Positions 16,534-25,376 of a stretch of DNA of 64,000 bases are shown here, in pieces (the first letter of the stretch is position 1; every line of letters begins with the position of its first letter). A model generated the notes under the pieces. It ran no database searches and was not told the origin of the DNA. It was given only the letters and a program-made list of their open reading frames with translations. The DNA is from an uncultured Sphaerochaeta sp. (lineage in GTDB: Bacteria; Spirochaetota; Spirochaetia; Sphaerochaetales; Sphaerochaetaceae), in contig NZ_OY762555.1 of assembly GCF_963666015.1 (NCBI RefSeq), forward strand, positions 1,240,001 to 1,304,000. The letters are read 5' to 3'. The position numbers and the translations under genes are program-made.

Positions 16534-17392
16534 GGCTACCATTGCAGTTCTCAGTGGCAAGGGAGGTACCGGAAAAACCCTGGTATCGGTAAACCTTGCT
16601 GCTGTGGCAGCAAATGCAACCTATATTGATTGCGACACGGAAGAGCCGAACGGACACATCTTCATCAAGCCTACCATTGTAGAGGAGTATGTCGTTTCTG
16701 AACCAAAGCCGATAGTAAACCAGGATCTTTGCGATGGCTGTAGGATATGTGTGGAAGCCTGTGCATTCAATGCCTTGGCACTCATTGGAAAGAGCCTCTT
16801 GGTCTTCGATGAAATCTGTCACTCCTGTGGGCTATGCACGCATATCTGCCCCAAAAGAGCACTTCATGAGGAACAGCGCCCACTGGGCATGGTTAAACGG
16901 GGTAGGAAGCATGGAATCACCTTCCTCGCGGGTGAGATGAATGTTGGGGAGAGCTCTGCAGTTCCCATCATCAAGGCACTCATGAGAGAGAAAAAAACCG
17001 ATTTGGTTATTATCGACAGTCCCCCTGGTAGCGGGTGCCTGGTAACGGAGACTGTCGGCAACGCTGACTACTGTCTCCTGGTTGCTGAACCTACCATCTT
17101 TGGAGCACACAACCTGGCGATGGTACATGAGTTGGTCACCCTTATGGGAAAACCCTCTGCGGTACTCCTGAACAAGACCCAGGAGGGAGAGAACCCCAGT
17201 GAGGTCTACGCAAGGCAGCATGGGCTCAAGATTATTGGAACACTCCCTTACGATGAGCATTTGGCTCTTCTCTCCAGTGACGGGTATCTAGCTGCCGAGG
17301 AAGATGAACACTATCACACCTATTTCAAGGAACTGCTGTCAAAGGTAGTAGAGGAGGCCAGCCATGCATCAGATTCTGATCCTCAGCGGTAA
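16523..17392 (+). CDS. MinD/ParA-type ATPase with two [4Fe-4S] ferredoxin motifs (first copy)
   Basis: A 289-residue P-loop ATPase with deviant Walker A (SGKGGTGKTLVS, about 10-21). A ferredoxin domain is inserted at about 60-115 with two motifs, CDGCRICVEAC and CHSCGLCTHIC, each fit to hold a [4Fe-4S] cluster. Walker B is VIIDSPPGSGC. Such pairs occur in the orp loci of Desulfovibrio, where they associate with the orange protein and have been linked to cell-division positioning. It overlaps the NifX-like gene by 11 bp and the next paralogue by 29 bp. Confidence 0.85.
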   Translation: MHTKATIAVLSGKGGTGKTLVSVNLAAVAANATYIDCDTEEPNGHIFIKPTIVEEYVVSEPKPIVNQDLCDGCRICVEACAFNALALIGKSLLVFDEICHSCGLCTHICPKRALHEEQRPLGMVKRGRKHGITFLAGEMNVGESSAVPIIKALMREKKTDLVIIDSPPGSGCLVTETVGNADYCLLVAEPTIFGAHNLAMVHELVTLMGKPSAVLLNKTQEGENPSEVYARQHGLKIIGTLPYDEHLALLSSDGYLAAEEDEHYHTYFKELLSKVVEEASHASDSDPQR

Positions 17393-18239
17393 GGGAGGGA
17401 CAGGCAAGACCACGGTGGCCAGTGCTTTTATCAACCTTAGCGAAGCAAAAGCCTATGCTGATTGCGACGTCGATGCACCAAATCTCCATCTCGTGATGGG
17501 ATCATATGAGCAGGAGCAAAAGAAAGACTATTTTGGATTGCCCAAGGCCGTGATCGACCCAGATATGTGTATCAGCTGCAACAAGTGCTTTGAGGTATGC
17601 CGATTTGATGCCATTAAGCCGGGAAATCCGTATAAAGTGCTTCCCATCGCTTGTGAAGGTTGCAACTACTGTATCCATGTCTGCCCTGTGGAAGCAATAC
17701 ACAGTGAGGAGGCGAAAGTCGGAAACCTGAAATTGCTGAAACGTAAGGAAGAGATTTTCTCAACAGCAACGCTCCTAATGGGTAGTGGCACTACCGGAAA
17801 ACTGGTCACTGAAGTCAAGAATCAGCTGAAGGAAGTAAGCAGCAAGCATGAAGTTGCCATACTTGATGGAAGCCCTGGCATAGGATGCCCGGTAATAGCC
17901 TCCTTGAGTGGGGTAAGCCTGGCACTTATGGTTGCTGAACCCTCGGTCAGTGGGCTCGCCGATCTCAAACGTGTGTTGGCCAGTGCCAGACAGTTACAAG
18001 TACCAGTTGCTGTTATTGTAAACAAATATGACTCGAATGAACGCAAGAGCGCAGAAATAGAAGTACACTGCTACAAGGAGGGAATACCATTCCTTGGAAA
18101 AATCCCCTACGACAAGATGGCACTGGAAGCAATCAATACTGGTAGGACGTTGGTCGAAATGGACAGCAAGGGAGCTGAGGCGATCAAGACCATCTATGAG
18201 AAGACCTTACGATTGATGAAGGAGCGTATACACACATGA
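17364..18239 (+). CDS. MinD/ParA-type ATPase with two [4Fe-4S] ferredoxin motifs (second copy)
   Basis: A 291-residue paralogue of the preceding gene, with Walker A SGKGGTGKTTV (about 7-17), the cluster motifs CISCNKCFEVC and CEGCNYCIHVC in the inserted ferredoxin domain, and Walker B AILDGSPGIGC. The two paralogues probably form a heterodimer, as proposed for the Desulfovibrio pair. AGGAGG six bases before the ATG fixes the start although it lies 29 bp inside the previous gene. Its stop overlaps the next gene (ATGA). Confidence 0.85.
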   Translation: MHQILILSGKGGTGKTTVASAFINLSEAKAYADCDVDAPNLHLVMGSYEQEQKKDYFGLPKAVIDPDMCISCNKCFEVCRFDAIKPGNPYKVLPIACEGCNYCIHVCPVEAIHSEEAKVGNLKLLKRKEEIFSTATLLMGSGTTGKLVTEVKNQLKEVSSKHEVAILDGSPGIGCPVIASLSGVSLALMVAEPSVSGLADLKRVLASARQLQVPVAVIVNKYDSNERKSAEIEVHCYKEGIPFLGKIPYDKMALEAINTGRTLVEMDSKGAEAIKTIYEKTLRLMKERIHT

Positions 18240-19075
18240 AAATAACCACATTGGTGGAGAATACCACCAACACTGCAATGTTGGGAGCAGAACATGGATT
18301 GAGTCTCTACATCGAGGCAAGTCAGAAAACCATGCTCTTCGATATGGGAGCAAGTCCCTTGTTTGCTGAGAATGCAGAAAAACTCCATGTTGATCTGAAG
18401 AAGGTCGACCTTGCCATCCTCAGTCATGGCCATTATGACCATGGGGGAGGTATCAATACTTTTTTCAGCATAAACAGCACTGCCCCTCTCTATGCCAGAA
18501 AGGAAGCCTTTGGGCCGCTCTTCTCCGAGCGAAGTGAAGGAGATTACCACTATATTGGAGTTGACCAGGATTTGCTGAGGAACAACCGTCTTATTTTCAC
18601 CTCTGCACTCACCCCGGTAACTGAAGGAGTATCCTTGTTCAGCAAGGTGGAAGGCACCAGATTCATTCCCACAGGGAACAAGAGCCTGTTCAAAAAGGAG
18701 GGAGAGACATACATCGTCGACCCATTCACTCACGAGCAGTACCTGGCGATCAAGGAAGGGAATGAACATGTATTGGTCAGCGGTTGTTCACATCGTGGGA
18801 TCGTGAATATCCTGGAAGCATTCCACGATGAGTTCGGTTCCTATCCCACTCACGTAATCGGGGGATTCCACCTCTACAACCACCGCACGGACAAGCCTGA
18901 GGACCCAGAAGTTCTCGACCAGATTGCGAGTATGCTTCTGGCAAGCAAAGCAATATTCTATACTTGTCACTGCACAGGAGAAGAAAACTATACCTATCTC
19001 AAGGGGAAAATGGGGGAATTCATTCATTACCTTGCAGGTGGAGATATCCTCGAATTCAATGCTCATAAGGAGTAG
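18236..19075 (+). CDS. Metallo-beta-lactamase-fold hydrolase
   Basis: A 279-residue MBL-fold protein of the branch that includes dihydropteridine-ribofuranosyl-aminobenzene-phosphate synthase-like proteins. The metal motif is SHGHYDHGGG (about residues 62-71), with a later SGCSHRGIVNILE and GGFHLYNHR supplying further ligands, and CHCTGEENYTYLKGKMGE near the end. The function in orp-like operons is not established. It overlaps the preceding ATPase gene by four bases and precedes the Mrp gene by four bases. Confidence 0.82.
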   Translation: MKITTLVENTTNTAMLGAEHGLSLYIEASQKTMLFDMGASPLFAENAEKLHVDLKKVDLAILSHGHYDHGGGINTFFSINSTAPLYARKEAFGPLFSERSEGDYHYIGVDQDLLRNNRLIFTSALTPVTEGVSLFSKVEGTRFIPTGNKSLFKKEGETYIVDPFTHEQYLAIKEGNEHVLVSGCSHRGIVNILEAFHDEFGSYPTHVIGGFHLYNHRTDKPEDPEVLDQIASMLLASKAIFYTCHCTGEENYTYLKGKMGEFIHYLAGGDILEFNAHKE

Positions 19076-19079
19076 CAAC

Positions 19080-19862
19080 ATGGCACAACCTAATACAGAT
19101 ATGAGAGCACATTCCAAGACAGGAAGCACCATCGGTAACATCATTGCAATTGTTAGCGGAAAGGGAGGGGTTGGGAAATCGTCGGTTACCAGCCTACTCG
19201 CTTCTGAAATGCAAAGACGTGGTCAAAAGGTGGGAGTACTCGATGCAGATATCACCGGATCTTCGATCCCAAAGATGTTCGGAATCCATAACAAGGCAAC
19301 AGGGGAAGAAGGGAGAATTGAACCAGCTGTAAGCAAGAATGGTATCAAGATAATCTCAACAAACATGTTGTTGGATAATGAGAGTGATGCAGTCATATGG
19401 CGTGGTCCCTTGATTGCAAACACGGTCAAGCTCTTTTACACCGATGTGGACTGGAAAGAGTTGGACTACCTCTTTGTTGACATGCCGCCTGGGACAGGCG
19501 ATGTCCCCTTGACGGTCTTCCAGTCCCTCCCTGTCGATGGAATAGTCATGGTTACCTCCCCCCAGGAGTTGGTCTCCATGGTGGTGGAGAAGGCGGTGAA
19601 CATGGCAAACAAGATGAATGTATCCATCGTAGGACTGGTAGAGAACCTCTCCTACTTCCTCTGTCCTGACAACCAGAAGGAGTACAAGGTCTTTGGGGAG
19701 AGCCATATCGAGGGAGTTGCTGAACAATACGCGCTTAAGGTGCTTGCAAAGCTGCCCATCGACCCACTGTTGAGCGAAGCGTGTGATAATGGAACGATAG
19801 AAGCATACCAGGGAGCCGATCTGAGCGGACTCTGTGACATATTGGAATCAAGGGAGAATTAA
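19080..19862 (+). CDS. Mrp/NBP35-type ATPase
   Basis: A 260-residue Mrp-family P-loop ATPase: Walker A VSGKGGVGKSSV (about 25-36), GVLDADITGSSIPKMFG, AVIWRGPLIANTVK, Walker B LFVDMPPGTGDVPLT. Mrp proteins carry and transfer iron-sulfur clusters. In the orange-protein operon of Desulfovibrio an Mrp relative (about this length plus a NifX-like domain) is a core component. The ATG at 19080 has AAGGAG just before it; longer upstream starts run into the MBL gene. A second Mrp protein is encoded at 59123-60049. Confidence 0.87.
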   Translation: MAQPNTDMRAHSKTGSTIGNIIAIVSGKGGVGKSSVTSLLASEMQRRGQKVGVLDADITGSSIPKMFGIHNKATGEEGRIEPAVSKNGIKIISTNMLLDNESDAVIWRGPLIANTVKLFYTDVDWKELDYLFVDMPPGTGDVPLTVFQSLPVDGIVMVTSPQELVSMVVEKAVNMANKMNVSIVGLVENLSYFLCPDNQKEYKVFGESHIEGVAEQYALKVLAKLPIDPLLSEACDNGTIEAYQGADLSGLCDILESREN

Positions 19863-19865
19863 GAA

Positions 19866-20225
19866 ATGTTGAAAGTAGCAGTAGCAAGTGAGAACAAGAA
19901 CGTATGTGGCCATTTCGGGCACTGTGAGAGCTTTGAGGTCTTTGAGACGGACAATGATAAAATTCTCAAGCACGAAAGTTTGCCGAATCCTGGACACCGT
20001 CCTGGTTTCTTGCCCAACTACCTCCATGAACTGGGTGTAAACACCATCATCAGTGGTGGAATGGGTGGTGGTGCTGTGGATATCTTCAATGGACACAACA
20101 TCGAGGTCATTGTTGGGGCTACTGGCTCCAGCGAGGCAGTTGTGAAGGAGTATCTCGCAGGCAACCTTACCTCCACAGGAAGTGTATGTCATGAGCATGC
20201 CCATCATGATGAGTGTGGTGAATAA
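19866..20225 (+). CDS. NifX/NifB-type cofactor-binding protein (second copy)
   Basis: A 119-residue pfam02579 protein. Compared with the first copy it keeps the classic family pattern more clearly: VAVASENKNVCGHFGHCESFEVFE and GVNTIISGGMGGGAVDIFNGHNIEVIVGATG. It ends in a His/Cys/Asp-rich tail (CHEHAHHDECGE), a plausible metal-binding site. It starts three bases after the Mrp stop and is the last gene of the operon, before a terminator. Confidence 0.83.
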   Translation: MLKVAVASENKNVCGHFGHCESFEVFETDNDKILKHESLPNPGHRPGFLPNYLHELGVNTIISGGMGGGAVDIFNGHNIEVIVGATGSSEAVVKEYLAGNLTSTGSVCHEHAHHDECGE

Positions 20226-20253
20226 ACAGCGATAATCCGGAATCACATGTATC

Positions 20254-20289
20254 AACCCTGTCTTATTGAGGCAGGGTTTCCTTTTTTCT
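20254..20289 (+). terminator. Intrinsic terminator of the orp-like operon
   Basis: Nine-bp stem (AACCCTGTC, 20254-20262, with 20270-20278, one G-U pair), 7-nt loop, followed by a T-rich run. Confidence 0.82.
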
Positions 20290-20360
20290 TACCCTCCTTG
20301 TAATTCATCCCTTATTTCTTCATACTTCTGCTTCTACCAAACAATTTCAGGAGTTTTTGC

Positions 20361-21698
20361 ATGAAGCAAGCAAAGAATACCGCAATTGGTATTCAGCAAC
20401 GTTCGTATATTTCACGTCTTCCTTTCTATTATGGGTGGGTCATTCTCATAGCAGGGGCAATAGGAGTTCTGGCAAGCATCCCCGGCCAGACCATGGGTGT
20501 TTCTGTATTCACCGACCATCTTATCACCTCTCTGAATATATCCCGGGTCGGTATCTCCTCTGCTTATATGGTAGGAACACTGGGAAGCAGTCTTATTATC
20601 AGCTATGCCGGAGTGCTCTTCGACCGCTATGGAGCCAGACCTGTTGCTGCAGTTGCAGCGTTCTTTTTAAGTCTGTTTCTTCTGTTGCTTGTTTTCTCCA
20701 CCAACATTACATCCCTACTCGCTTCATTCGGAATTCCTACATCAATCGCTGCCTTTGCAGTAATTGGATTTGGATTCTTTGGCATTAGGTTCTTTGGACA
20801 GGGAGTTTTGACATTGGTCAGTCGTGGCATGGTAGCAAAATGGTTCAGTACCCATAGAGGGCTTGCAACCGGCTTGATGGGGCTCACCACTTCCTTTGCG
20901 TTTTCCTATGCACCACAACCCCTGCAACGATTGATATCCCAATTCGGTTGGCGCTCTGCGCTGGGGACTCTCTCAGTTATGCTTATGTTCCTATTTCTCC
21001 CCATTATCCTCACATTCTTTAGGAGCGACCCTGAATCATGTGGTCTGGAAATGGAGAGGGGTTTACCAAAACCAAAGAAGAACCGTTCAGCGCGTAGTGA
21101 GGATGCCCATGTCGCACTGGATCTCAAGGATGCAAGAAGACACGCTGCATACTGGGTTATCCTCCTCTCCCTGGGTTATTGGTCCCTGTTCAATACTGCA
21201 TTCACTTTCCACATCGTATCCATCTATGGAGAATTTGGCATTGAGGCAAGCCAGGCAGTCAAGATATTCCTCCCCATTTCTGTAATCTCGGTGATTTCTC
21301 GATTCCTTGGAAGTTACCTCAGTGACCGGATAGCCATCAAATACTTGTATATCGTATATGGTATCTCACTTATCATCGCCTCCTTATCCATGATGATGCT
21401 CCACACCATTACAGGAACTGTACTGGTTATCATCGGATACGGAATCGGAACAGGGCTATTTGGTATGCTCAATATTGTAACCTGGCCAAAACTCTATGGA
21501 AGGAAACACCTTGGAGCAGTGAGTGGCTTTGCTATGTCGATTATCGTTGCAGGAAGTGCAATCGGTCCCTGGGCCTTCAGCCTCGTGTACCGTTTCACTC
21601 ACTCCTATCAGGGAACTGGGATTATTGGCCTTGCCGTCTCTTCCTTCATCATGCTTGCAATTTTCTTCATTCCCTTCTCAACTGAAAAGAAATCATAA
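20361..21698 (+). CDS. MFS transporter, OFA (oxalate/formate antiporter)-like
   Basis: A 445-residue protein with about 12 predicted membrane helices in two halves and a central cytoplasmic loop (about residues 225-255, KPKKNRSARSEDAH). The start FYYGWVILIAGAIGVLASIPGQTMGVSVFTD and the GPARYG-like FDRYGARP loop fit the OFA/monocarboxylate branch of the major facilitator family. The substrate cannot be told. AGGAG precedes the ATG. The next gene starts 11 bases after its stop. Confidence 0.8.
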   Translation: MKQAKNTAIGIQQRSYISRLPFYYGWVILIAGAIGVLASIPGQTMGVSVFTDHLITSLNISRVGISSAYMVGTLGSSLIISYAGVLFDRYGARPVAAVAAFFLSLFLLLLVFSTNITSLLASFGIPTSIAAFAVIGFGFFGIRFFGQGVLTLVSRGMVAKWFSTHRGLATGLMGLTTSFAFSYAPQPLQRLISQFGWRSALGTLSVMLMFLFLPIILTFFRSDPESCGLEMERGLPKPKKNRSARSEDAHVALDLKDARRHAAYWVILLSLGYWSLFNTAFTFHIVSIYGEFGIEASQAVKIFLPISVISVISRFLGSYLSDRIAIKYLYIVYGISLIIASLSMMMLHTITGTVLVIIGYGIGTGLFGMLNIVTWPKLYGRKHLGAVSGFAMSIIVAGSAIGPWAFSLVYRFTHSYQGTGIIGLAVSSFIMLAIFFIPFSTEKKS

Positions 21699-21708
21699 GG
21701 AACAACCC

Positions 21709-22053
21709 ATGAATCAAGAAGATATTGAGCGAATAAAAGGGATTATTACTGCCTTGCTCGCCCAGTTGAATCACCATGCAGCATTTCTTGATGAAGAGAC
21801 CCAAGCCATCGCTCCATCGTGCAGCCTTGGGCGGGTAACGAGAATGGAAGCCATCGGAGAACAAGCGATCAATGCACATGCCCAGTCCCTGAACCAGAGG
21901 CGGATCATTGGGCTTGATAATGCATTGCAAAGGATAGAAAAGGGAAATTACGGTACCTGTATCCGGTGCCAAGGAGAGATACCCTTCGGGAGACTGGAAT
22001 TGGTACCTGAAGCACTGCTCTGTGTACAGTGTGCCGAGAAGAAACGCCGTTAA
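21709..22053 (+). CDS. DksA/TraR-type C4 zinc-finger protein
   Basis: A 114-residue protein whose C-terminal third has GTCIRCQGEIPFGRLELVP…LCVQCAEKK, i.e. the C-x2-C…C-x2-C zinc finger of DksA/TraR proteins, preceded by a helical region and the LDNALQRIEKGNYG linker typical of the family. Members bind RNA polymerase in its secondary channel. The charged coiled-coil tip of true DksA is not evident, so its role is unsure. AAGGAA precedes the ATG at 21709. Its stop overlaps the stop of the convergent PHP gene by four bases. Confidence 0.85.
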   Translation: MNQEDIERIKGIITALLAQLNHHAAFLDEETQAIAPSCSLGRVTRMEAIGEQAINAHAQSLNQRRIIGLDNALQRIEKGNYGTCIRCQGEIPFGRLELVPEALLCVQCAEKKRR

Positions 22054-22886
22054 ATCAGGAAAATACGTACATTTTCCGTTTGGTCTCTTTCCACTGTATA
22101 GGAACAGAACCTTAGGTTGTTCTCAATTGCAATATTGGTACATGCCTCGTATCCTGACTTAATCAGGGAAGGATTGTGTGCATCACTGTTGGTCACCACC
22201 TGGAGCGGGTACTCGCTTGCAATTTCCCAGAAGGGGGAGAGTGGATACGGATGGCGCCAACCATCATCAAGCTGGACCTTTCGCTTTCTCATTCCATTCG
22301 CGTTGATCTCCAAGGCTACATTGTTGGCTACAGCACACTCAATAATTGCCCTGCTGCACGCCTCGGCCTCTGCATCCCACTGGTGGTAGTAGTACCCAAA
22401 CAAGTCAGGATGAGCACCAAACATGAACAAGCCTGAGGAGAGCAAGGCGCAGTACATATCCGTATAGGTGGCAAGATCCTTCTTGGAAAGCTGATTCCAG
22501 AACACCGAATACTCATGATTAAGGTCTGTTGAGAGGTCATGGATGGCGCCAATGAGGTAGTCCACCCTTTCAGCCACCTCCCTATAGTACCCTTGATACT
22601 CAGGAAGATAATCACACTCATAACCGGTAAGAACAGAAAGCCCCTCAGGAGCAGTCTTTTTCGCCATCTGGCAGTCATGCTCATATGACTCAATCTGAGA
22701 GTAGTCCATTCGGCTGCGATGCCACCTGTCATCAGGTACCGGGCAGTGCTCACTCATGCCGAGCAGGGCGAGTCCATGCTCATTTGCAGCTTGGACATAT
22801 TCTGCAATGGTGCCACTGCCGTGGCCACAATAAAAACTATGGGTATGGAGGTTTACCACCTCTTGGGGATATTCTTTATTTTGCAT
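22050..22886 (-). CDS. PHP-family histidinol-phosphatase-like phosphoesterase
   Basis: A 278-residue PHP-domain protein. Metal ligands appear as NLHTHSFYCGHGSG at the N-terminus, MSEHCPV, GYECDY, IGAIHDL, GAHPDLF and TNSDAH near the C-terminus, the full HisK set. Histidinol-phosphatase of this type acts in histidine synthesis, but no his genes are adjacent, so a related phosphomonoester could be the substrate. A GTG three bases upstream (22889) is an alternative start; no strong ribosome site distinguishes them. Confidence 0.8.
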   Translation of the reverse strand: MQNKEYPQEVVNLHTHSFYCGHGSGTIAEYVQAANEHGLALLGMSEHCPVPDDRWHRSRMDYSQIESYEHDCQMAKKTAPEGLSVLTGYECDYLPEYQGYYREVAERVDYLIGAIHDLSTDLNHEYSVFWNQLSKKDLATYTDMYCALLSSGLFMFGAHPDLFGYYYHQWDAEAEACSRAIIECAVANNVALEINANGMRKRKVQLDDGWRHPYPLSPFWEIASEYPLQVVTNSDAHNPSLIKSGYEACTNIAIENNLRFCSYTVERDQTENVRIFLI

Positions 22887-23057
22887 CACTCTTTGTCTGT
22901 AAGTATCAGAAATATAGGAGGTTTGTGCAACACCCTCTAGCTACAGGTGGGACTATGCTAGAGCAGGCCCCTGTACCTTACCTCTTTTTAAAAATAATAC
23001 AATTTTACTGAGTTGTTTTCTTGTATTCTGGAAAACAATCAATGAGAATACATAGAT

Positions 23058-24020
23058 ATGTTGTTACTGATAAAGATAGTAGGGATAGTTGTCATACTGG
23101 TTTTGGCTGTTGTATTGGTAGTGTTTGCAGGGTGTTTCATCAATCATAGACTTCAATTAAAAAAAGAAATAGAAGCATTTCCTCCTCCTGGGACATTGAT
23201 ACCTGTTGCCGGTGTCACCCTGCATCTGTATGCCCAAGGAGATGCAGATACCACCTTGGTATTTTTGGCCGGCCATGGAACCAGTTGCCCTACATTGGAT
23301 TTCAAGCCTTTATGGTCCCAATTGGTTGATGCTTTTACCATTGTTGTAGTGGAGCGATCAGGCTATGGATGGAGCCCGACATCAAAGTCTCCCCGGGATA
23401 TTGATACAGTACTCGAGCAGAGTCGAACTGCCTTGCAGCTTGCCGGCCACACTGCACCGTATGTTTTGATCCCTCATTCCATGAGCGGACTTGAAGCGAT
23501 TCATTGGGCACAGAAATACCCTGATGAAGTACAAGCAATAATCGGTCTGGACCCCAGTACACCAAAGGCATTTCATACACTTCCTGGAGCACAGAAGTCA
23601 CAACTGACTGCTCTTCAGTTCCTCTCAGTCATCGGGCTCACTCGCTTCATACCTAAGGCTGACATACAGAGTTACCTACCACTTTTTGCTTCCAAGGCCC
23701 TCTCTGACGATGAAAAGGCGAACTATCGGGCAATGTTCTACCGAAGTACTGTTACCTCCGACATGATCCGTGAAGCAGAAGCAGTTGGAGAAAATTCAGA
23801 GATTGTAGATCAAATAGGAGTACCGATTGAAACACCTATGCATTTCTTTCTTTCAGAAAAACAGGACCGTATAGCCCCAGGTTGGATAAAGGTGGCAACC
23901 ACCTATCTGTCCTCCGTGACAGAAAGTTCGTATACGATTCTTCCTACCGACCACTATGTCCACCATGAAGAAGCTGATCTCATCGCTTCCGAGATTCTGG
24001 ATTTTCTCAAACAACTGTAG
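23058..24020 (+). CDS. Membrane-anchored alpha/beta hydrolase
   Basis: A 320-residue protein with one N-terminal membrane helix (about 2-25, VGIVVILVLAVVLVVFAGCF) followed by an alpha/beta hydrolase domain. The oxyanion region is LAGHGTSCPT, the nucleophile elbow is IPHSMSGLEA (Ser in HSMS, where most relatives have GHSMGG), and the C-terminal TDHYVHHEEAD holds the likely catalytic His. Substrate unknown. It stands alone, upstream of the PotD-like gene. Confidence 0.78.
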   Translation: MLLLIKIVGIVVILVLAVVLVVFAGCFINHRLQLKKEIEAFPPPGTLIPVAGVTLHLYAQGDADTTLVFLAGHGTSCPTLDFKPLWSQLVDAFTIVVVERSGYGWSPTSKSPRDIDTVLEQSRTALQLAGHTAPYVLIPHSMSGLEAIHWAQKYPDEVQAIIGLDPSTPKAFHTLPGAQKSQLTALQFLSVIGLTRFIPKADIQSYLPLFASKALSDDEKANYRAMFYRSTVTSDMIREAEAVGENSEIVDQIGVPIETPMHFFLSEKQDRIAPGWIKVATTYLSSVTESSYTILPTDHYVHHEEADLIASEILDFLKQL

Positions 24021-24168
24021 CTATCAGACTTCAAGAAAAGCAGTGTTAATTTCATTCAATATCAAGAATTCAAAAAAATATTCATCTTTACCGATTTTTT
24101 GCATGCCAAGTGATTGACTCAACCGGAGAAATACCTAATCATGGGGCTGAATTTTAAAGGAGGCTGCC

Positions 24169-24228
24169 ATGCAAAGGCGTAGTTTGTCACCGATCCAGGG
24201 AATGGCGTATGCTGACCTGGACGGGTAG
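24169..24228 (+). CDS. Putative 19-codon leader peptide
   Basis: A short frame, MQRRSLSPIQGMAYADLDG, with a very strong ribosome site (AAAGGAGG six bases before the ATG) and a TAG stop 27 bases before the next gene's ATG. It lies in the untranslated leader of the PotD-like gene. It could be a regulatory leader peptide, but the sequence does not match one I know. Confidence 0.35.
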   Translation: MQRRSLSPIQGMAYADLDG

Positions 24229-24255
24229 TTATCTTTTCTTTCAGGAGGTTTAGCC

Positions 24256-25329
24256 ATGAGCAGACCTACCACCAAGCATGTTATCATCATTTTGCTGACC
24301 GTCTTCAGCATGATCGCCCTTCTCGGTTGCCAGAAGTCCGAAACGAATGATTCAAAGAGCAGCAGTAAAAAGCTCTATGTCTACAACTGGTCTTACTATA
24401 CTCCCGATTCAGTTATCGCCTCGTTTGAAGAGGAATTCGGTGTAGATGTAATTCTCGATTACTTTGCATCCAATGAAGAGATGTTCACCAAGCTTATGGC
24501 TTCCTCAGGTGCTGGCTATGATGTCATATTCCCCAGTGGGGATTATGTCTCCATCATGAAAAATCTCGATATGCTGGAAAAAATTGACACCACAAAGATG
24601 GACAACCTGCAATACATCTCCCCGCTCGCCTTGGAAAAGGCTACCTATGACCCTGAAATGGAATACTCGGTTCCCTACTACCTTGGTGCCAGTGGCATTG
24701 CCGTCAACAAGGAGATGGTCAGCGATTATGAGAAGAGCTGGAACATCTTTGCTGATGAGCGCTACAAGGACCGCATGGTGATGATGGATGATATGCGTGA
24801 GGTCATTGGTGATGCACTTGCCTACCTGGGGTATTCAGTCAACACCACAAACCCCGCCGAGCTCGAGGAAGCACGGAGACTGATCAACACCGAGTGGAAA
24901 CCCAATTTGGTCAAATTCGATGCAGAAGGGTTTGCGAAGGGCTTCGCCAGCGGTGAGTACTGGATCGCACATGGCTACGCAGAGGCAATCTTTGAGGAGC
25001 TTCAGGAATCTCAATGGGACAATGTGGACTTCTTCCTTCCCTCTGATGGTGGACCGATGTATATTGACTCGATGTGTATCCCCAAGGGTGCCAGGAACTA
25101 TGACCTTGCCCTTGAGTTCATCAACTATATCCACAAGCCGGAGAACTATGCACAGTTCCTTGACCGTTTCCACTTCCCTTCCTCGGTGAACATGGAAGCC
25201 GATCAGTATCGAACGACCACCCCGTTCTATACAGTCGATATGCTCACATCCTATGAGTTGAAGGATGACCTAGGAGCAAGTTTGGAGATGTACAATAAGG
25301 CATGGGAAAGCATCCGTTATGTTGATTGA
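24256..25329 (+). CDS. Polyamine ABC transporter substrate-binding lipoprotein (PotD/PotF-like)
   Basis: A 357-residue lipoprotein: a hydrophobic signal ends in the lipobox LLGC (Cys at 25). The mature protein starts KLYVYNWSYYTPDSVIASFEEEFGVDV, the standard opening of PotD/PotF proteins, and contains YDVIFPSGDYVSIM and PYYLGASGIAVNKE. Such proteins capture spermidine or putrescine for PotABC. No potA, potB or potC gene is nearby; instead purB follows after 47 bp. AGGAGG precedes the ATG. Confidence 0.87.
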   Translation: MSRPTTKHVIIILLTVFSMIALLGCQKSETNDSKSSSKKLYVYNWSYYTPDSVIASFEEEFGVDVILDYFASNEEMFTKLMASSGAGYDVIFPSGDYVSIMKNLDMLEKIDTTKMDNLQYISPLALEKATYDPEMEYSVPYYLGASGIAVNKEMVSDYEKSWNIFADERYKDRMVMMDDMREVIGDALAYLGYSVNTTNPAELEEARRLINTEWKPNLVKFDAEGFAKGFASGEYWIAHGYAEAIFEELQESQWDNVDFFLPSDGGPMYIDSMCIPKGARNYDLALEFINYIHKPENYAQFLDRFHFPSSVNMEADQYRTTTPFYTVDMLTSYELKDDLGASLEMYNKAWESIRYVD

Positions 25330-25376
25330 CCTACTCTCTCCTTAGAGGGTACAGTCATGGGTAAGCGGAGGTCTCT

